Below are positions 55,952 through 64,000 of a stretch of DNA of 64,000 nt, piece after piece. Position 1 is the first letter of the stretch. Every line of letters begins with the position of its first letter. The notes beneath the pieces are model-generated. The model was not told the origin of the DNA. It did no database searches and saw only the letters and a program-made list of their open reading frames with translations. The DNA comes from CAWBXL01 sp963837365 (GTDB lineage Bacteria > Acidobacteriota > Terriglobia > Terriglobales > Acidobacteriaceae). Position numbers and translations under genes: made by a program. The stretch is taken from assembly GCA_963837365.1 (NCBI GenBank), contig CAWIMW010000001.1, forward strand, positions 682,001 through 746,000. Direction: 5' to 3'.

Positions 55952-55958
55952 AAATCCA

Positions 55959-55998
55959 CTCCCTGACTGGCGGAAGTGCGTCAGTCGGGGAGCGTTTC
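55959..55998 (+). terminator. Hairpin after the hydrolase remnant
   Basis: Stem CTCCCTGACTG (55959-55969) with CAGTCGGGGAG (55982-55992), one mismatch and a 12-base loop, followed by CGTTTCTGTTCTT. It lies directly after the remnant's stop and before the GH51 gene. Confidence 0.55.
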
Positions 55999-56042
55999 TG
56001 TTCTTGAGGTGTGTAGGCACAACTACCCGGGAGGTCGCTTCC

Positions 56043-57953
56043 TTGCACTCATCACGTTGCCTTCAAATATTCGCTTTGCTTGCCGCGCTTGCGGTCTCAA
56101 ACTTTCTCGCAGCTCAGACTCTTACACTGTCGATCGACGTGAACCAGGTTAAAGGCAAAGTAAGCCCGATGCTCTATGGTTTGATGACTGAGGAGATCAA
56201 CTATTCCTACGATGGCGGCCTATATGCCGAGTTGGTGAGAAATCGCGCCTTCACCGACAACCGGCGACTCCAGCCTTTTCATTGGGTCCTCTACGAAGCC
56301 GGCAATGCGGATGCATCCATGGTCATGGATATGAAGAACGGCCCAAGCGCTGCTCTGCCGTTGAGTCTGGCGGTCACGATTCGCAGCGCTACGGACACCG
56401 ATCAGGCCGGCATTTCAAATTTAGGTTATTGGGGAATCCCGGTCCGCCCAAATACGACCTATCAAGGTTCGTTCTACGCCAAGGCTGGCGATTCCTCCAT
56501 CGGTCCGATTATGGTGCGGATCATTAACGAGGAGACCAGCAAGGTGCTGGCATCCACTACGGTTGCGGGAATCAGTTCAGACTGGAAACAGTACAAGTTT
56601 AGTTTGCGTTCCGATTCCAGCGTTGCATCTGCCCACAATCGTTTAGTACTGACTGCGGGAAAACCGGGGAAGTTGTGGTTCAGCCTGGCTTCACTTTTCC
56701 CGCCCACCTACAAAAATCGAGAGAATGGCAACCGCATCGACCTCATGGAGATGCTTGCCGGGCTGCGCCCAACGTTTCTGCGTTTCCCCGGCGGAGATTA
56801 TCTGGAAGGCGACCACGTGGCGGATCGTTTCCCCTGGCAAAAAATGATCGGTCCGCTGGTGGACCGGCCCACGCACCCGAGCCCCTGGGGTTATCTTTCT
56901 TCGGATGGCATGGGCCTGCTTGAGTTCCTGGAATGGTGTGAAGATTTGAACATTGAGCCGGTGCTGGGTGTGTATGCCGGATATTCACGACGGCAGGATT
57001 TCGTGAAGCCCGGGCCGGACTTGGAACCGTTTATCGCGGAGGCGCTCGACGAAATCGAGTACGTGACCGGCAGCACAAATACCAAATGGGGCGCGGAGCG
57101 GGCGAAAGACGGTCATCCCGCTCCCTTCAAATTGACTTACGTAGAAATTGGCAATGAAGACAATCATGACAACAGCGGCAGCTATGACCGGCGCTTCACG
57201 CAGTTTTTCAAAGCGATCAGGGCGAAATATCCTGACCTGCAATTGATTGCCACGACTCCGGTCAAGAGCGTGGTGCCGGATGTTGTTGACGACCACTTCT
57301 ATCATTCTGCGTCGCAGTTCTATGACGATGTGAATCACTATGACAAATTTGACCGGCAAGGCCCGAAGATTTTTGTGGGTGAATGGGCCACGCGGGAAGG
57401 AAGCCCGACTCCCAACTTCAATGCCGCCCTCGGAGATGCCGCTTGGATGACAGGCATGGAACGAAATAGCGATCTCATCATCATGTCCTGCTACGCGCCT
57501 CTGTTCGTGAATGTGAATACCGGAGGCATGCAATGGGAGTCCGACCTGATCGGCTACGACGGGCTTACGAGTTACGGGTCACCCAGCTACTACGCGCAAG
57601 TGATGTTCAGCAACCATATCGGCGATCAGATTGTGAACGCCAGCGTCGATAGCCCACCGTTGCGGTTCTTTTACTCGGTCACTCGTGATTCCAAGAGTGG
57701 AAAGTTGTTCTTGAAGTTAGTGAATGCGACCGCAACTCCGCGGACGCTGGCGATCCGGCTGAATGGTGTCTCCAAGGTGGCCAAGCGCGGGAAAATAATC
57801 GCTTTGAGCGCAAAGACACTAGAGTCTACTAACACAATCCTTGAACCCAAGAAAATCGTTCCCCAGGAAAGCACGATCGGAAATGCGGCGGCGCAGTTTT
57901 CGCACACGCTTCCTCCCAATTCTATCGAGGTAATGGAATTGGAAACGCATTAA
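56043..57953 (+). CDS. Secreted GH51 alpha-L-arabinofuranosidase
   Basis: About 636 residues with a signal peptide (HSSRCLQIFALLAALAVSNF, cut near LAAQ). A carbohydrate-binding beta domain (about 70-215) precedes the GH51 barrel: LRFPGGDYLEG, the acid/base Glu in TYVEIGNEDNHDN (near residue 372) and the nucleophile Glu in IFVGEWATREG (near 443). It removes arabinose from hemicellulose or pectin. The TTG at 56043 is chosen because GGGAGG is nine bases upstream; a TTG at 56004 is the longer option. Confidence 0.88.
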   Translation: MHSSRCLQIFALLAALAVSNFLAAQTLTLSIDVNQVKGKVSPMLYGLMTEEINYSYDGGLYAELVRNRAFTDNRRLQPFHWVLYEAGNADASMVMDMKNGPSAALPLSLAVTIRSATDTDQAGISNLGYWGIPVRPNTTYQGSFYAKAGDSSIGPIMVRIINEETSKVLASTTVAGISSDWKQYKFSLRSDSSVASAHNRLVLTAGKPGKLWFSLASLFPPTYKNRENGNRIDLMEMLAGLRPTFLRFPGGDYLEGDHVADRFPWQKMIGPLVDRPTHPSPWGYLSSDGMGLLEFLEWCEDLNIEPVLGVYAGYSRRQDFVKPGPDLEPFIAEALDEIEYVTGSTNTKWGAERAKDGHPAPFKLTYVEIGNEDNHDNSGSYDRRFTQFFKAIRAKYPDLQLIATTPVKSVVPDVVDDHFYHSASQFYDDVNHYDKFDRQGPKIFVGEWATREGSPTPNFNAALGDAAWMTGMERNSDLIIMSCYAPLFVNVNTGGMQWESDLIGYDGLTSYGSPSYYAQVMFSNHIGDQIVNASVDSPPLRFFYSVTRDSKSGKLFLKLVNATATPRTLAIRLNGVSKVAKRGKIIALSAKTLESTNTILEPKKIVPQESTIGNAAAQFSHTLPPNSIEVMELETH

Positions 57954-57957
57954 GAAA

Positions 57958-58680
57958 CTATTGGGCGGTGACGCGCAGCATCAGCTGAGTTCTGCCGTCC
58001 AAACGTACGTTTTTCGTTTGCGAAACAATCAGTGGAGTCTTGGTGGCGTCGTTTGGACGAAAGGCCAGCGACAGCCCTTCGATCCCAAGGACTCCGTGAC
58101 ACTGGGGCGTAAGTCCACCGTTTGCGGTGCGGCCGCCGGACTGATCGTAAGCAGCATTTATCGGGCTGTCCGGCCTTCCAGGCGCGCCTGCATTTGGATC
58201 GGCGTTTGCGCCCATGGTGCTTGGATGATTCATGGGGCCCATACTGCCGGGGCTGTCGGCGGGCTTTAGCGTGCCCATCTCCGGTGGGGGATCTGTGGAA
58301 GTGCGATCCGGCGCGACCGCTTGAATGGTCAGCTTCAGTGGGAGTTCGCCGCCTCTTTTCCGGATCGCGCGTTCGAAAGCTATTCCCAGTATCGAGTTCG
58401 GGTCATCATGGGTGCGGGCTTTGGCTTCTGTTACATGACCGAGAATTTTCGAACCTTTGGGAATGATGATCTGCTCATCTTCTTTGACCGTTTCTGTAGT
58501 TTGCGCGAGTACTTCATCTCCAACCCTGTTCTTGCGCGCATCGACCGACTTGTCCAACATTACGGGAATCGTGGTGCCAATGGACAACGCGTGCGACTCC
58601 GCGACCTGCGATTGAGCTGAAGATGGCGCCCAGCAAGTAATAAGAGCAGCCGCAAGCAGGGAAGCGAATACTTTGTTCAT
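57958..58680 (-). CDS. Secreted hypothetical protein with a beta-rich N-terminal domain
   Basis: 240 residues. Signal peptide (about 1-24, MNKVFASLLAAALITCWAPS), then a conserved-looking domain LSIGTTIPVMLDKSVDARKN, EDEQIIIPKGSKILGHVTEAKA, then a Pro/Gly/Met-rich low-complexity stretch (about 130-180) and a final strand region. The IPxxLxxxVDxxKxKxGDxVxA pattern recurs in secreted proteins of Acidobacteriota and resembles TrbI/DotG-like barrels; function is unknown. AGGAGA lies nine bases before the ATG. It converges on the GH51 gene with a four-base gap. Confidence 0.75.
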   Translation of the reverse strand: MNKVFASLLAAALITCWAPSSAQSQVAESHALSIGTTIPVMLDKSVDARKNRVGDEVLAQTTETVKEDEQIIIPKGSKILGHVTEAKARTHDDPNSILGIAFERAIRKRGGELPLKLTIQAVAPDRTSTDPPPEMGTLKPADSPGSMGPMNHPSTMGANADPNAGAPGRPDSPINAAYDQSGGRTANGGLTPQCHGVLGIEGLSLAFRPNDATKTPLIVSQTKNVRLDGRTQLMLRVTAQ

Positions 58681-58738
58681 GACGGATTTTCTCCTGTCAC
58701 GTGTGCGAGTATGGGAACGGTCAGAATCCTAGTAACCT

Positions 58739-60562
58739 ATGATACCCGAGCCTGGCAAGTCCACCGGCGCGATGCCGAATCTGCAAAGAGGATTGTTCAA
58801 GATCTTCGCCGGCCTGCTCACACTATTTCTGGTTCCTGTAGCAGGGACGCAAAGTCGCGCTGCGCAGGAAGTGAAGCCAGGACCGGCTTCTTCGGCTGCC
58901 GATGCCAGCTACCCCGAACTCGTCGACATCACTGCGTCCACGGGAATTCAGTTTGAACATCTCTCCAGCCCCGAACAAAAATTCATTGTTGAGTCGATGA
59001 GCGGAGGTGTTGCTCTCATTGACTATGACGGCGATGGCTGGCCCGATATTTATTTCACCAATGCACCGAACGTGGAGATGGCGCTCCATGGCAAAAAAGC
59101 GCGGAGCGCCCTGTACCGCAACAACCACGACGGAACATTTTCCGATGTCACAGACAAAGCCGGGGTCGGTGGTCCCGGATGGGCCATGGGAGCAATCGTC
59201 GGCGACTACAACAACGACGGGCGAGCCGATCTGCTGGTGACATGTTTTGGCGGAGTGGTTCTCTATCGCAATAATGGCGACGGCACATTTACCGATGTGA
59301 CCAAAGACGCCGGTCTCAGTGGCGACACGCAATGGGCCACTGGAGCGGCTTTTGGAGACTATGACGGAGATGGATGGGTTGATCTATTCGTTTCTCACTA
59401 TGTGGATTTTCGCCTGGACAGCATGGCTGCATTCGGGTCCAGCGATACCTGCAAGTACATGGGCATCGATGTGCAGTGCGGGCCGCGTGGTTTGAAGGCA
59501 TCGCCGGACAGTCTTTATCACAACCACCGGGACGGAACTTTCACCGACGTTTCCGCTAAATCCGGGGCGGGTGATCCAGATAAACGATATGGCCTAACCG
59601 CTATGTGGTCCGATTTTGATAATGACGGCAAACTCGATCTTTTTGTAACCAACGACGGCCAACCGAACTATCTCTACCGTGGTGATGGCAAGGGCAAGTT
59701 CGAGGATGTCGGATTTCCCTCCGGTGTGGCGCTGAGCGAAGAGGGCGTTGCGCAGGCGAATATGGGCGTCGCGATAGGCGATTTCGACCATACCGGGCGC
59801 ATGTCGCTTTTGATTTCGCATTTCGACAATGAATATGCTGCCTTCTATCGCAATGATGGGGAGATGAGCTTCACCGACATCTCAGGGGTTTCAAAAATTG
59901 CAAGTGGGACCAGGGGCTACGTAGGGTGGGGAGATGCCTTTGTCGATTTCAATAACGATGGCTGGCAGGACTATTTCCTGGTCAACGGTCATGTATATCC
60001 CCAGGTGGACAGTGTTCACTCCAAGCTCCGGTATGCCGAGCCGAAATTGTTGTTCCGGAATCAGCGCGATGGAATTTTCAAAGACATCAGTACTCAGGCA
60101 GGGCCGGCCATCCAGATTCCGCAGGTGAGCCGTGGTATGGCAGTGGGAGATCTGTTCAACGACGGCAAACTCGAAGCGGTGGTCGAGAACCTGGTGGGCA
60201 GGCCAATGATCCTTCGTCCAAAGGGCGGCCCGCCAAACCACTGGATCAGCTTTCAATTGGAGGGAGTCAAAAGCAACCGGCTCGCCTTAAATGCGCGCGT
60301 GCAAGTGACTGCGGGGGGCCTGGTGCAACTTGGCGAAGTATTGAGTGGCGGCAGCTATTTATCGCAAAACGATCTTCGCCTCCATTTCGGACTGGGTGAC
60401 CACAGAAAAGTGGACAAGGCAAGCGTCTCCTGGCCGGATGGAAAAATCCAGATCCTCAACAACCTGGTTGCCGACCGTTTTTACTCGGTGCAGGAGGGGG
60501 TCGGAGTGGTTTCCTCCCATCCTCCCGAAATCGGTAATCTAAAGTCCACGGAACCCAGATAA
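58739..60562 (+). CDS. CRTAC1-type FG-GAP/ASPIC-UnbV repeat protein
   Basis: 607 residues with an N-terminal signal (FKIFAGLLTLFLVPVAG). Several FG-GAP/VCBS repeats with calcium-loop motifs follow: DYDGDGWPDIYF, DYNNDGRADLLV, DYDGDGWVDLFV, DFDNDGKLDLFV, DFNNDGWQDYFLV, forming a beta-propeller. A C-terminal ASPIC/UnbV domain (about 510-590, SGGSYLSQNDLRLHFGLG) ends it. The family is secreted and enriched in Acidobacteriota and Planctomycetota; its role is not settled. Neither candidate start (58739 or 58772) has a good ribosome-binding site. Confidence 0.85.
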   Translation: MIPEPGKSTGAMPNLQRGLFKIFAGLLTLFLVPVAGTQSRAAQEVKPGPASSAADASYPELVDITASTGIQFEHLSSPEQKFIVESMSGGVALIDYDGDGWPDIYFTNAPNVEMALHGKKARSALYRNNHDGTFSDVTDKAGVGGPGWAMGAIVGDYNNDGRADLLVTCFGGVVLYRNNGDGTFTDVTKDAGLSGDTQWATGAAFGDYDGDGWVDLFVSHYVDFRLDSMAAFGSSDTCKYMGIDVQCGPRGLKASPDSLYHNHRDGTFTDVSAKSGAGDPDKRYGLTAMWSDFDNDGKLDLFVTNDGQPNYLYRGDGKGKFEDVGFPSGVALSEEGVAQANMGVAIGDFDHTGRMSLLISHFDNEYAAFYRNDGEMSFTDISGVSKIASGTRGYVGWGDAFVDFNNDGWQDYFLVNGHVYPQVDSVHSKLRYAEPKLLFRNQRDGIFKDISTQAGPAIQIPQVSRGMAVGDLFNDGKLEAVVENLVGRPMILRPKGGPPNHWISFQLEGVKSNRLALNARVQVTAGGLVQLGEVLSGGSYLSQNDLRLHFGLGDHRKVDKASVSWPDGKIQILNNLVADRFYSVQEGVGVVSSHPPEIGNLKSTEPR

Positions 60563-60792
60563 CTCGACCCGGGCTGGCGTTTCCGCCTGATTTCCCGGCC
60601 CCATGCCGGGGACAGGTCGGATTCCGGGACAATGCCCCAGCTCAAGCGCGAAATGAATTTCCGGGACCGAAATGGCTTAGGTAAACGATTTCCTAACGCC
60701 TACCCCGGCCATGATCAAATCACAGGCTGCCACGCCCCATGAATCGAGCCATCAAAATTGCTGAAACCCGAGTACTAAAAGGAATATATGTC

Positions 60793-60822
60793 TTGACAAA
60801 GGAAATGAAAACGGAGTAAAGC
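60793..60822 (+). promoter_or_regulatory. Promoter of the TonB-dependent receptor gene
   Basis: TTGACA (60793-60798) and TAAAGC (60817-60822) are 18 bases apart. The boxes match those before the rhamnosidase and the receptor remnant, but no CAATAG element is present. The remaining bases of the gap 60563-60915 show no gene. Confidence 0.5.
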
Positions 60823-60915
60823 TCATGCTCAAGAAAACGCTTACTTTCGTGTGGGGATAGCGCTTTCTTGATGTACAGGTTGGCGCGTGATACCTCGCAA
60901 AAACGGAGAAAACTT

Positions 60916-63900
60916 ATGAATCGTGTGGTCCGGTTCAGTATTATTCTGCTGGTACTCGCTACCGCAGCTTGGGCGCAGGACAACGCCACCATTACCGGAA
61001 CGGTGATGGATCCCAGCGGAGCCGCAGTCGCGGGTGTTTCTATTTCGATTACAAACGCTGCAACTGGGCAGGTAAGGGAAACTGTCTCAAACGCCGCTGG
61101 CGATTATCGCTTCGCCAACGTAGGCGTCGGTAAGTACACCCTGACCGCGTCTGTGACTGGTTTTCAAAAATACACCAAGACTGGAATTGTGGTGAATGTC
61201 ACCCAGACTCAGGAAGCGAACATCTCACTTGCAGTCGGCAGCACACAAGAGTCGGTGACGGTGGAAGCCGATGCCCTCCAACTGCAAACCGAAACCAGTG
61301 AACTCAGCAGCCTGATCAGCGGTGAGCAGGTGACGCAGATTGCGACCAATGGCCGCAACGTTACGTCCCTGGCATCGCTCGGCATGGGCAAGTCCAACAA
61401 CCTGCCTTCCTATAGCGGAGCTGTCGCGCTGACCAGCGCCAACGGCATCAGCTTCAACGGGACCCGTAACACTCACAACATCTGGCTGCTGGATGGCGGC
61501 GAGTTGAACGATCGTGGTTGCGGCGGCTGCTTTAGTTCGCTTCCTTCCGTCGATTCGCTGGCTGAATTCCAGACTCTCGATAGCAATTACGGACCTGATT
61601 ATGGAATCGGCTCTGGCGGAACTATCGCCATGGTTCTCAAATCTGGCACCCAGAAATTCCATGGATCTTTGTGGGAGTTCAACCGCAACGAAGTTTACCA
61701 AGGCAACAATTATTTCCTGAAGAACGCACCCGTCCCAAAGCCGCGGCCGGAATTTCGCTTGAATGTGTTCGGCGGCAATATCGGCGGCCCCATCGGAAGG
61801 AAAACCTTCTTCTTCTTTAACGAAGAAGGACGCCGGCAGATTCAGGCCAGCACACCATCACCCCTAAACGCTATTCCGGCATCCAACTTCCCAACCCTCG
61901 GTCAGGATCTGAACTATGTAACGAACACCACCGACGTCGTTGCCAATGCAGTTGCGCCGATTGTTCCTATGACCACGGATCCCGCAAAATTGGCGCTATA
62001 TGCACAAGACGGCTTGACTGCTGGTGGGCCGTTTTTCCAACCGGGTGGAACTACGCCGTGTGCACCAACCGTCGGCAATAACACATGTCTAATTCCAGCC
62101 AATTTGATTGATCAAAACGTAGTTCGGATGCTGAATGCTGGAACATTTCCGAAACCGAACTCTGGTACTCAATTCCTCCTTGCCGTGCCTCAACCGACCA
62201 ATCTTCGTGAAGAAGTGGCTCGTATTGATCACACTATCAATAGTAAGTATCAGTTGATGGGGCATTATCTGCACGATGCAGTTTCGCAAGGCATCTACCC
62301 GCCGCTTTGGGGCAACAGTACTTATCCAACGGTGGGAACAGCCATGAAAAACCCATCATGGTCATCCACCATCAAGCTGACGCAAACGTTCTCGCCAACC
62401 TTGCTCAATGAAACCACTTTCCTGTTCAGCGGCAACACCATCCATCTCGATCCAATCGTAGGCCCTGGCGAAACGACTTTCTCGCAGCCCAGTGGCTATG
62501 ACGCTACAAGCTTGTTCCCGCTGGCCAATAACAGGCAAGCCCGGTTGCCTGGTGTCACCCTGAATGGTGCGCCAGCCAACAGCATTACGTGGAACCCAAG
62601 TTACTATCCCTGGAAGAACTCGTATTTTGGCTATGAACCCCGCGATGACATGTCGTGGACGCATGGCCGCCACCAACTCAAATTCGGCTTTAGCTGGTTG
62701 CATGCTGTAAAGAACCAGGAATTGCAGGCGAATACCAACGGAACGTTTACCTTCAGCAATAGCTCATTTTCCAAAGACTCGGTGGTTAATTTCCTGCTAG
62801 GTGACGCCGATGCTTTCACGCAGCTGGATTTCCTTGCCGGCAAACACTGGGTCAACAATAACTACGCGTTTTATGGGAATGACAATTGGAGAGTTACCAA
62901 TAAACTGACCCTCAACTTGGGAATGAGGTACGAGGTTCTGCCGCACGCATTCGAGCGGTATGACCAGTGGTCGAACTTCTTACCCGAAGCCTACGATCAT
63001 TCGCTGCCGAATCCCGTGCTTGCAAATGGAAGCATCGATCCTACCCAACTGTCGACTTTCAATGGCAAGCCTTTCTACCTCAACGGAATTAAGGCCGCCG
63101 GGGTTGATGGTTTTCCGCGTGGTAACGTCAAAAATTACTACCATACTGCCGAACCACGAGTCGGATTTGCTTACGCTCTGGGCAATGACAACAAAACCGT
63201 GTTGCGTGGAGGCGCTGGAATCTTCTATGAGCGCGTTCAAGGTAACGATGTCTACAATGCAGCCGTAACTCCGCCGTTTGCATTCCAGCCGACGGTGAAC
63301 AACGTTTACTTCTCTGATCCGACAATCAGCGCCCAAGATGGTTCATCGCCAGGGGCGCCCGTGTTCCCGGCGTCGATTCAAGCTGCGCTGGCATACAACT
63401 ACAAACCAGGTGGAACTGCGATGTTCAGCCTGGGTGTGCAGCGGCAGGTAACTCAATCCGTGATTGCACAGGTGCAGTACGTCGGCACCAGGGGTTGGAA
63501 CCAAAGTACGGATATTCCGATCAACACTTTGCCGGACGGCGACTTGCTGGATCGGCAGGGGGTTGCTTCGGGTGCCTTGAAGCCGAACGCTTACAGAATT
63601 TTCCCAGGCTTCGCAGGCATCACACAGGAGGCGGCTAACACTAACTTCAGCTACAACTCATTGCAGATGGGTATCCGTATAGAAAACCGTCACGGACTTA
63701 CCATGCAGGCGGCCTACACTTGGTCGCATGAGATCGACATTGTTAGCAACGACCTGAATGGTGTGGCAAATCCATTTGACCTGAGCTACAACAGGGGTTC
63801 AGGAGCATTGGATCGTCGTCACATCTTTAACGTCAACTACGTCTACAGCCTGCCGTTCTTCGCGCATAGCACGAACAAGGCAGCTCATGGTGTTCTGGGT

Positions 63901-64000
63901 GGCTGGCAGTTCTCCGGCGTTACGGTTTTCCAGGCTGGAGTGCCACTTCAGGTTACCTATTCTGGTAGTGATACTCTGGGCTTGGGAGGCGGTACAACCA
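60916..64000 (+). CDS. Oar-like TonB-dependent receptor, cut by the window end
   Basis: The frame is open from ATG 60916 (GGAGA seven bases upstream) to the last base, at least 1028 residues. A signal peptide (MNRVVRFSIILLVLATAAWA) is followed by a carboxypeptidase-regulatory-like domain (about 20-100, ITGTVMDPSGAAVAGVSISI), a plug domain with FNGTRNTHNIWLLDGGELND and LAEFQTLDSNYGPDYGIGSG, and many outer-membrane barrel strands. An odd CGGC motif sits near residue 201. Such receptors import large glycans or act as outer-membrane channels in Acidobacteriota. The C-terminal strands are outside the window. Confidence 0.93.
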   Translation, partial: MNRVVRFSIILLVLATAAWAQDNATITGTVMDPSGAAVAGVSISITNAATGQVRETVSNAAGDYRFANVGVGKYTLTASVTGFQKYTKTGIVVNVTQTQEANISLAVGSTQESVTVEADALQLQTETSELSSLISGEQVTQIATNGRNVTSLASLGMGKSNNLPSYSGAVALTSANGISFNGTRNTHNIWLLDGGELNDRGCGGCFSSLPSVDSLAEFQTLDSNYGPDYGIGSGGTIAMVLKSGTQKFHGSLWEFNRNEVYQGNNYFLKNAPVPKPRPEFRLNVFGGNIGGPIGRKTFFFFNEEGRRQIQASTPSPLNAIPASNFPTLGQDLNYVTNTTDVVANAVAPIVPMTTDPAKLALYAQDGLTAGGPFFQPGGTTPCAPTVGNNTCLIPANLIDQNVVRMLNAGTFPKPNSGTQFLLAVPQPTNLREEVARIDHTINSKYQLMGHYLHDAVSQGIYPPLWGNSTYPTVGTAMKNPSWSSTIKLTQTFSPTLLNETTFLFSGNTIHLDPIVGPGETTFSQPSGYDATSLFPLANNRQARLPGVTLNGAPANSITWNPSYYPWKNSYFGYEPRDDMSWTHGRHQLKFGFSWLHAVKNQELQANTNGTFTFSNSSFSKDSVVNFLLGDADAFTQLDFLAGKHWVNNNYAFYGNDNWRVTNKLTLNLGMRYEVLPHAFERYDQWSNFLPEAYDHSLPNPVLANGSIDPTQLSTFNGKPFYLNGIKAAGVDGFPRGNVKNYYHTAEPRVGFAYALGNDNKTVLRGGAGIFYERVQGNDVYNAAVTPPFAFQPTVNNVYFSDPTISAQDGSSPGAPVFPASIQAALAYNYKPGGTAMFSLGVQRQVTQSVIAQVQYVGTRGWNQSTDIPINTLPDGDLLDRQGVASGALKPNAYRIFPGFAGITQEAANTNFSYNSLQMGIRIENRHGLTMQAAYTWSHEIDIVSNDLNGVANPFDLSYNRGSGALDRRHIFNVNYVYSLPFFAHSTNKAAHGVLGGWQFSGVTVFQAGVPLQVTYSGSDTLGLGGGTT

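Overview
The window most resembles a chromosomal segment of a soil Acidobacteriota (Terriglobia-like). The evidence is indirect: Oar-type TonB receptors with an N-terminal carboxypeptidase-regulatory domain, a CRTAC1/ASPIC-UnbV protein, many secreted plant-polysaccharide hydrolases, and short secreted proteins that I associate with that phylum. I saw no rRNA, tRNA, CRISPR array or intact insertion sequence. The first gene and the last gene run off the window edges.

Left half (about 0.5-22.7 kb) is a stress island organised around one repeated regulatory sequence. A four-gene signalling locus (MEDS sensor, PAS/GAF histidine kinase, stand-alone receiver, FixJ/NarL-type response regulator) lies among small operons for a DUF4331 protein with a crotonase and a monooxygenase, a VOC protein with a redoxin and a flavodiiron-like metallo-beta-lactamase, a ferritin-like protein, a DJ-1/PfpI protein with a cytochrome P460, a DoxX protein, a P-type H+-ATPase, a Gsp17M-like stress protein, an ergothioneine-type EgtB/EgtD pair, a MOSC-flavin reductase-ferredoxin fusion and a frameshifted Rieske protein. 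In front of most of these units is a dyad with half-site CRATACCWTCGTCYAAT. In the best copies it is followed at a fixed distance by TCTGGCNTAAT. I read this as the operator and promoter of one regulon, probably for low oxygen, nitric oxide or redox stress.

Middle (22.8-35.9 kb) is a co-directional energy module: glycogen debranching enzyme, phosphoglucomutase, alpha-glucan phosphorylase, acetate kinase, phosphoketolase and a second PMA1-like H+-ATPase. Together they could turn stored glycogen into acetyl phosphate, acetate and ATP without respiration and use ATP for proton export.

Right half (35.9-64 kb) is a plant cell-wall and L-rhamnose utilisation region. It has secreted GH39, GH29, GH42, GH78 and GH51 enzymes, a complete rhamnose pathway (RhaI, RhaB, bifunctional RhaD-dehydrogenase, RhaT) and a hybrid regulator with an IclR-type DNA-binding head on a sugar-binding LacI/periplasmic-type body. 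The rhamnose promoters share a CAATAG-containing element. The region carries several decayed remnants: an Oar-type receptor, a lactate dehydrogenase and three glycoside-hydrolase C-termini, which points to repeated recombination. It ends in a CRTAC1 protein and a large TonB-dependent receptor cut by the window edge.
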